The notes under the pieces are model-generated. The model was not told the DNA's origin, did no database searches, and was given only the letters and a program-made list of their open reading frames with translations. From positions 186,001 to 250,000 of the forward strand of contig NZ_CP139558.1 of NCBI RefSeq assembly GCF_034262375.1: DNA of 64,000 nt, in the 5' to 3' direction. A program made the translations under genes and the position numbers. The number at the start of each line of letters is the position of its first letter. The stretch's first letter is position 1. This DNA is from Mucilaginibacter sabulilitoris (GTDB lineage Bacteria > Bacteroidota > Bacteroidia > Sphingobacteriales > Sphingobacteriaceae). Of the stretch, positions 60,419 through 64,000 are shown piece by piece.

Positions 60419-60927
60419 TGCATACGGTTAAGTGTGTAACTCCAGGCACCAGTCCCAATCATCAGCTGATCACGGTTGTCGAGCAAATGGAGTAAATTCT
60501 TGTTTAAACAGAGGAATGAGACGGACACCTGCGGTTTGCCGGGATCCAGTCGGTAAACGATAGCCGCCGGATTCGTTGCGGTGCCTTTTATGATCGTCCA
60601 TTTCCCTTCCCGGTGAAGACTGCGGCCGCCATTGATAAACCCCCTGGCGCCCTGTTTGGGCATTCCATACGTACAATCCATTACATAGTTCCCAGAGCTG
60701 TACTTTCCGGTGTCCCTGACGAGCCGAAGCTCCCATTTAATGAGTTCACAACCAGCCCCCCTCGGGATACCAGGCAGTGGTTTGGTCCTTGGGCTACAAG
60801 GGGTGCTGGCTACGAAAACAGCGGAAACCCGTGAGTGATCAGCGGGTACCGCCTGCGCATGGGCATGCAGGATGCTGAAGTATAAGCAGCCTAAAAATAA
60901 GAAAATCGTTCTTACTGTCACTTTCAT
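60415..60927 (-). CDS. Secreted hypothetical protein, paralog 2 (NlpE-like pattern)
   Basis: A 170-residue secreted protein aligned end to end with its downstream neighbour: VSAVFVASTPC, GAGCELIKWELRLVRDTG, GKWTIIKGTATNPAAIVYRL, LLHLLDNRDQLMIGTGAWSYTLNRM. Identity with the partner is moderate, but the conserved Cys pair, GKW and SYTLNR blocks show common origin by tandem duplication. It is first in the two-gene unit. Function unknown. Confidence 0.7.
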   Translation of the reverse strand: MKVTVRTIFLFLGCLYFSILHAHAQAVPADHSRVSAVFVASTPCSPRTKPLPGIPRGAGCELIKWELRLVRDTGKYSSGNYVMDCTYGMPKQGARGFINGGRSLHREGKWTIIKGTATNPAAIVYRLDPGKPQVSVSFLCLNKNLLHLLDNRDQLMIGTGAWSYTLNRMQ

Positions 60928-61002
60928 AGGATAAATTTAAGACTGATTGAACGACGCGCAAAATTTTATAGAGCAACTGCAAAAAAAGTAGATGAATTTA
61001 CC

Positions 61003-61048
61003 CTGGTATACCGATGACTGATCATAAATTATTGTTGCATTATACCAG
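61003..61048 (+). promoter_or_regulatory. Inverted repeat upstream of the cupin gene
   Basis: CTGGTATA (61003-61010) and TATACCAG (61041-61048) are an 8-bp inverted pair 30 bp apart, ending 27 bp before ATG 61076. GGTATACC (61005-61012) is also a palindrome. It may be an operator. Confidence 0.35.
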
Positions 61049-61075
61049 CTGAAAACTTTCGTATATTTAATAAAG

Positions 61076-61483
61076 ATGAAACATAAAAATGACCATAGCC
61101 AAACACTAATTCTAACGGCAGGACAAGGACGGGTCTATCATTTGGGAGCGATGACTGCCATTTTCAAAGCAGACGAAAATGAAACAGCTGATCAATATAG
61201 CATTTCAGAATGGTGGCTTGCCCCAAACTCCAACGGGCCAGGCCCACATCAGCATGATGACCAGGACCAGGTTTTTTATGTGCTTGAAGGCACTATTTCC
61301 ATACTTACCGGAGACAAATGGATAGAAGCTGACCGGGGGACGTTTATCAGAATTCCCAGGAACACGATACACAACTTTGCAAACCGGACCAATAAAAAAG
61401 CAGGCATGCTGAATTTCGATATTCCTGGAGGATTTGAGAAAAATATGCCTTCCATGGTAAAATGGTTTGAAGAAAACAAATAA
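61076..61483 (+). CDS. Cupin-domain protein
   Basis: A 135-residue cytosolic cupin. The metal-binding motif is PGPHQHDDQDQVFYVLEGTISILTG and the second motif is RGTFIRIPRNTIHNFANRTNKKAG. The layout is that of quercetin-dioxygenase-like cupins. No neighbouring enzyme fits. It converges on an ABC permease gene. Confidence 0.85.
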   Translation: MKHKNDHSQTLILTAGQGRVYHLGAMTAIFKADENETADQYSISEWWLAPNSNGPGPHQHDDQDQVFYVLEGTISILTGDKWIEADRGTFIRIPRNTIHNFANRTNKKAGMLNFDIPGGFEKNMPSMVKWFEENK

Positions 61484-61595
61484 AGAATTACCAACAGGCA
61501 GATCATAAACTCCTTGTTATGGATATCTCATTTCGTTTCAACTAAATCTCAAATCACACGTTTACAACCTAATCTCTATTGTCCGGCTGCACAAA

Positions 61596-64000
61596 TTATT
61601 CACTTCTCAGACTCTTCACCGGATTTTCTTTTGCTGCTTTTATTGCCTGGAAACTTATCGTTGCAAGTGCAATAATTGTTGCAACAAGTCCGCTTGTAGC
61701 AATTAACCACCAACTGATGTTGATGCGATAAGCATAGGCTTGCAGCCATTGGTGCATGTAATACCATGCAATGGGTATGGCAATGGCATAGGCAATTGCA
61801 ATAAGTATGACAAATTCTTTTGAAAACAAATAAACAATACTGCTTGAAGTAGCGCCAAGCACTTTACGGATGCCAACTTCTTTTATTCTCTGCACTGCCA
61901 TGAATGAAGCTAAACCATATAATCCCAAACAGCTGAGGAATATGGCGATTGTTGCAAAAACTTTATACAAAGCCGCTAACTGATTTTCCTGTTTGTAAAA
62001 GCTTTCAATTTTATCATCTAAAAACTTGTATTCATAAACAAAATCTGGAAATGTTTTATCAAATATTTGTTTAACAGATTGCATTGTAGAAGAAATGTTT
62101 GTGGTTACAAGTTTTATTGCGGCCTGGTTGTACATGGTGTTGTTAGTGGCAATAAGCAATGGTGCCAACCCGTGGCGAAAAGATCTGTCATTAAAATCTT
62201 TCAACACACCAACAACAGGACATTTTATTTGATTATTCCATGTGCTTATTTCTTTGTTCAGTATATCTTCCGGCTTTTTAAATCCTAAACTCTTCACGAG
62301 TGACTCATTCACCAAAAACTCTCTGGTATAAGAGGAGTGCTGCAAATTCCTTCCGGCTATCAGTTGTAATTTATAAGCGGGCACATAGCCTTCGTCGGCA
62401 AATTTGGTGATAACCTTAAAGTCCGATTCTTTAGTTGCATGGTTAACCCTGATCGTGCTCCACGTATCGTTATTATCTTCAATCGGGGTGTTGGAACTGT
62501 AACTCACAGCCTGCACGCCGTTTACCGCTAATAACTGGTTCTTTAAATAATCCAGCCTGGCTATTCGAAGACTATCCACACGGAAAGGGACATTTACAAT
62601 GGCATCTTTATTAAAGCCTAACGGTTGATCAATAAAATAATTCATTTGCTTTACAATGATAAGTGTCCCGATGATCAGCGCCTGAGCGATGATGAATTGA
62701 AACACTACCAACCCCCTTCTTAATGAAATTCCAGATGCCGGGCTTGCTGTGAGCTTGCTTTTTAAGGCATTAACGGGATTGAAACGTGATAAAACAATAG
62801 CAGGATAAAAACCGGCGAGCGCGGTTACAACAATAGTTACGATCAACAGAAATAGAATAATTGCGGGGTTGTTCAGTATGTTGAATGAAAGCGAAAGTTC
62901 CAAAAGTTGATTTACAAAAGGCAATGCAATAATTGTAATAACCGCGGCAAGCATTACAGCACTTGTAACTATCAAAAATGTTTCAACGATGAATTGGATC
63001 TGCAACTGGGATTTATTACTCCCCAAAACTTTTCTTACGCCAACTTCCTTTGCGCGATTAACAGCTTGTGCGGTGGAAAGATTGATAAAGTTTACGCAGG
63101 CAATTAACAGGATGAATGCCGCAATAAGCCACAATACATTGAGCAGTTGATGACTGATAGTTTTGTTGCTGTAATTACCAACCTGGGTATCATAATGTAT
63201 CGCACTTAATGGTTGTATAATATGACTGTTCTTATCATCAGAAGATTTCACTTTTTGTGAATATGCGCTTAATTGTTGATTAAAATTGTCAGCAGAAGCA
63301 TTCGGCGGCAACAAAACGTAGCAACCAAAGTCAGCTACCGTTCCATTCCAATCGGTTGATTTTGATAAATAATCCCCGGTAAACCCTGTTCCATAAGCTA
63401 CAACTACTTTTAACTGAAAGTCTGTATTTGAAGGTATGGTAGCAAGGATACCGGAAACTTTCAATACATCGGTGCCGTGTTCAAACATATAGCCGCCCAT
63501 CTGTAGTTTAATGGTTTTACCTACCGCTGTTTTCCAGTCGCCGAAATATTTCTCTGCTATTTCTTTTGTAAGCAATACGTTGTTCGGGGCTTTTAATGAC
63601 TCATACGAACCGGCAAGCAGCGGAAAGTTGAATATTTTAAAGAATGAAGGCCCTGTACAAAATACACCCCGCTGCTCTTTAAATACTTTTTCCGTATTTC
63701 CATTATTATTCAATATAAATAACTGATCATCGTGGCTTGCGAAAATTGGAGCTACCTGTTCTATTTGTGGAAAAGCCGTTTTCAATCCTAAGGGAATCGG
63801 AAAAGGAAGATCTTTCCCATAAGATATATTCCCTGTTTCTGCATGATGATATTCTGTTAATACCCGGTAAGTGCGATCTTTCTTCGGGTGAAAATTATCA
63901 AAGCTTGTTTGAAACTGTATAATGATAAAAATCATCATACAAACGGCAATACCAACAGCCAGGCCGGTAACATTAATGGCAGTATAGCTTTTATTGCGTA
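61596..64000 (-). CDS. FtsX/MacB-type ABC transporter permease, 5' end outside the window
   Basis: The frame stays open to the right edge. The edge codons read RNKSYTAINVTGLAVGIAVC before the internal Met pair (codons ending at 63938), so the true start lies beyond 64000. The visible 801 codons contain the N-terminal membrane segment and a MacB-type periplasmic domain. A first FtsX domain follows (LLNVLWLIAAFILLIACVNFINLSTAQAVNRAKEVGVRKVLG), then a second (FLSCLGLYGLASFMAVQRIKEVGIRKVLGA) and a C-terminus ENPVKSLRSE. This is the duplicated-FtsX permease common in Bacteroidetes, likely an exporter of peptides or lipids. No ATPase gene is in the window. Confidence 0.9.
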   Translation of the reverse strand, partial: RNKSYTAINVTGLAVGIAVCMMIFIIIQFQTSFDNFHPKKDRTYRVLTEYHHAETGNISYGKDLPFPIPLGLKTAFPQIEQVAPIFASHDDQLFILNNNGNTEKVFKEQRGVFCTGPSFFKIFNFPLLAGSYESLKAPNNVLLTKEIAEKYFGDWKTAVGKTIKLQMGGYMFEHGTDVLKVSGILATIPSNTDFQLKVVVAYGTGFTGDYLSKSTDWNGTVADFGCYVLLPPNASADNFNQQLSAYSQKVKSSDDKNSHIIQPLSAIHYDTQVGNYSNKTISHQLLNVLWLIAAFILLIACVNFINLSTAQAVNRAKEVGVRKVLGSNKSQLQIQFIVETFLIVTSAVMLAAVITIIALPFVNQLLELSLSFNILNNPAIILFLLIVTIVVTALAGFYPAIVLSRFNPVNALKSKLTASPASGISLRRGLVVFQFIIAQALIIGTLIIVKQMNYFIDQPLGFNKDAIVNVPFRVDSLRIARLDYLKNQLLAVNGVQAVSYSSNTPIEDNNDTWSTIRVNHATKESDFKVITKFADEGYVPAYKLQLIAGRNLQHSSYTREFLVNESLVKSLGFKKPEDILNKEISTWNNQIKCPVVGVLKDFNDRSFRHGLAPLLIATNNTMYNQAAIKLVTTNISSTMQSVKQIFDKTFPDFVYEYKFLDDKIESFYKQENQLAALYKVFATIAIFLSCLGLYGLASFMAVQRIKEVGIRKVLGATSSSIVYLFSKEFVILIAIAYAIAIPIAWYYMHQWLQAYAYRINISWWLIATSGLVATIIALATISFQAIKAAKENPVKSLRSE

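Noticed and set aside
61596..63938. Treating the ABC permease as complete from the Met at 63938.
   Set aside because: The frame continues to the window edge with the normal family N-terminus (INVTGLAVGIAVC), so the start is outside.

Overview
The window reads as chromosomal DNA of a Bacteroidetes bacterium, most likely Sphingobacteriaceae (Mucilaginibacter/Pedobacter-like). Supporting signs are SusC/SusD proteins with a FecI/FecR pair, many lipoproteins with short AC-type lipoboxes, Bacteroidetes-type promoters (TTTG, about 20 bp, TAnnTTTG), weak or absent Shine-Dalgarno sequences, and intergenic palindromic repeats. I saw no rRNA, tRNA, CRISPR array, transposase or phage gene. The genus is inferred from general features only.

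Layout. 1-5.3 kb: end of an ITP/XTP pyrophosphatase gene, a small lipocalin-like lipoprotein, a secreted lactonase-type propeller, an RluB-like pseudouridine synthase with a long disordered N-terminus, and a lytic transglycosylase. 5.3-11.7 kb: an APH-like kinase, uvrA and a DUF885 lipoprotein, separated by composite palindromic repeats. 11.8-18.2 kb: a TolC/RND/membrane-fusion efflux operon. 18.2-22.8 kb: a VOC protein, then a leftward operon (DoxX, cupin, EamA exporter with a C-terminal frameshift, DoxX-like) divergent from a MocR regulator, with TGGACC/GGTCCA operator-like repeats between. 22.8-30.5 kb: metallophosphoesterase, GluQ-type synthetase, Dabb protein, an actin/ParM-like protein whose phosphate-1 motif is at the C-terminus, a deoxyribonucleotidase, DeoR and AraC regulators and a flavin monooxygenase. 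30.5-35.2 kb: three palindromic repeats, a type-I phosphodiesterase, a gamma-glutamyltransferase and a second DeoR regulator.

35.5-52.9 kb is the most coherent block: a nine-gene operon (FucI-like isomerase, split transketolase A and B, ribose-type ABC importer with DUF2291, FGGY kinase, secreted DUF5060-type glycoside hydrolase) followed by ECF sigma factor, FecR anti-sigma, STN-bearing SusC and SusD. The enzyme set is the one expected for the non-oxidative D-apiose pathway (isomerase, kinase, split transketolase). The simplest model is that SusCD takes up a glycan fragment, the hydrolase frees the monosaccharide in the periplasm, the ABC importer brings it in, and the enzymes feed it to the pentose phosphate pool. 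The sugar identity is inferred.

52.9-64 kb: DUF1080 protein, serine hydrolase, small hypothetical proteins, cupins, a second AraC/flavin monooxygenase pair, a HEAT-repeat protein, a tandem pair of secreted paralogs, and an FtsX-type ABC permease that runs off the right edge.

The two strongest candidates for something undescribed are the apparently circularly permuted actin-like protein (25112-26188) and the combined SusCD/ABC/split-transketolase sugar locus (34485-52890).
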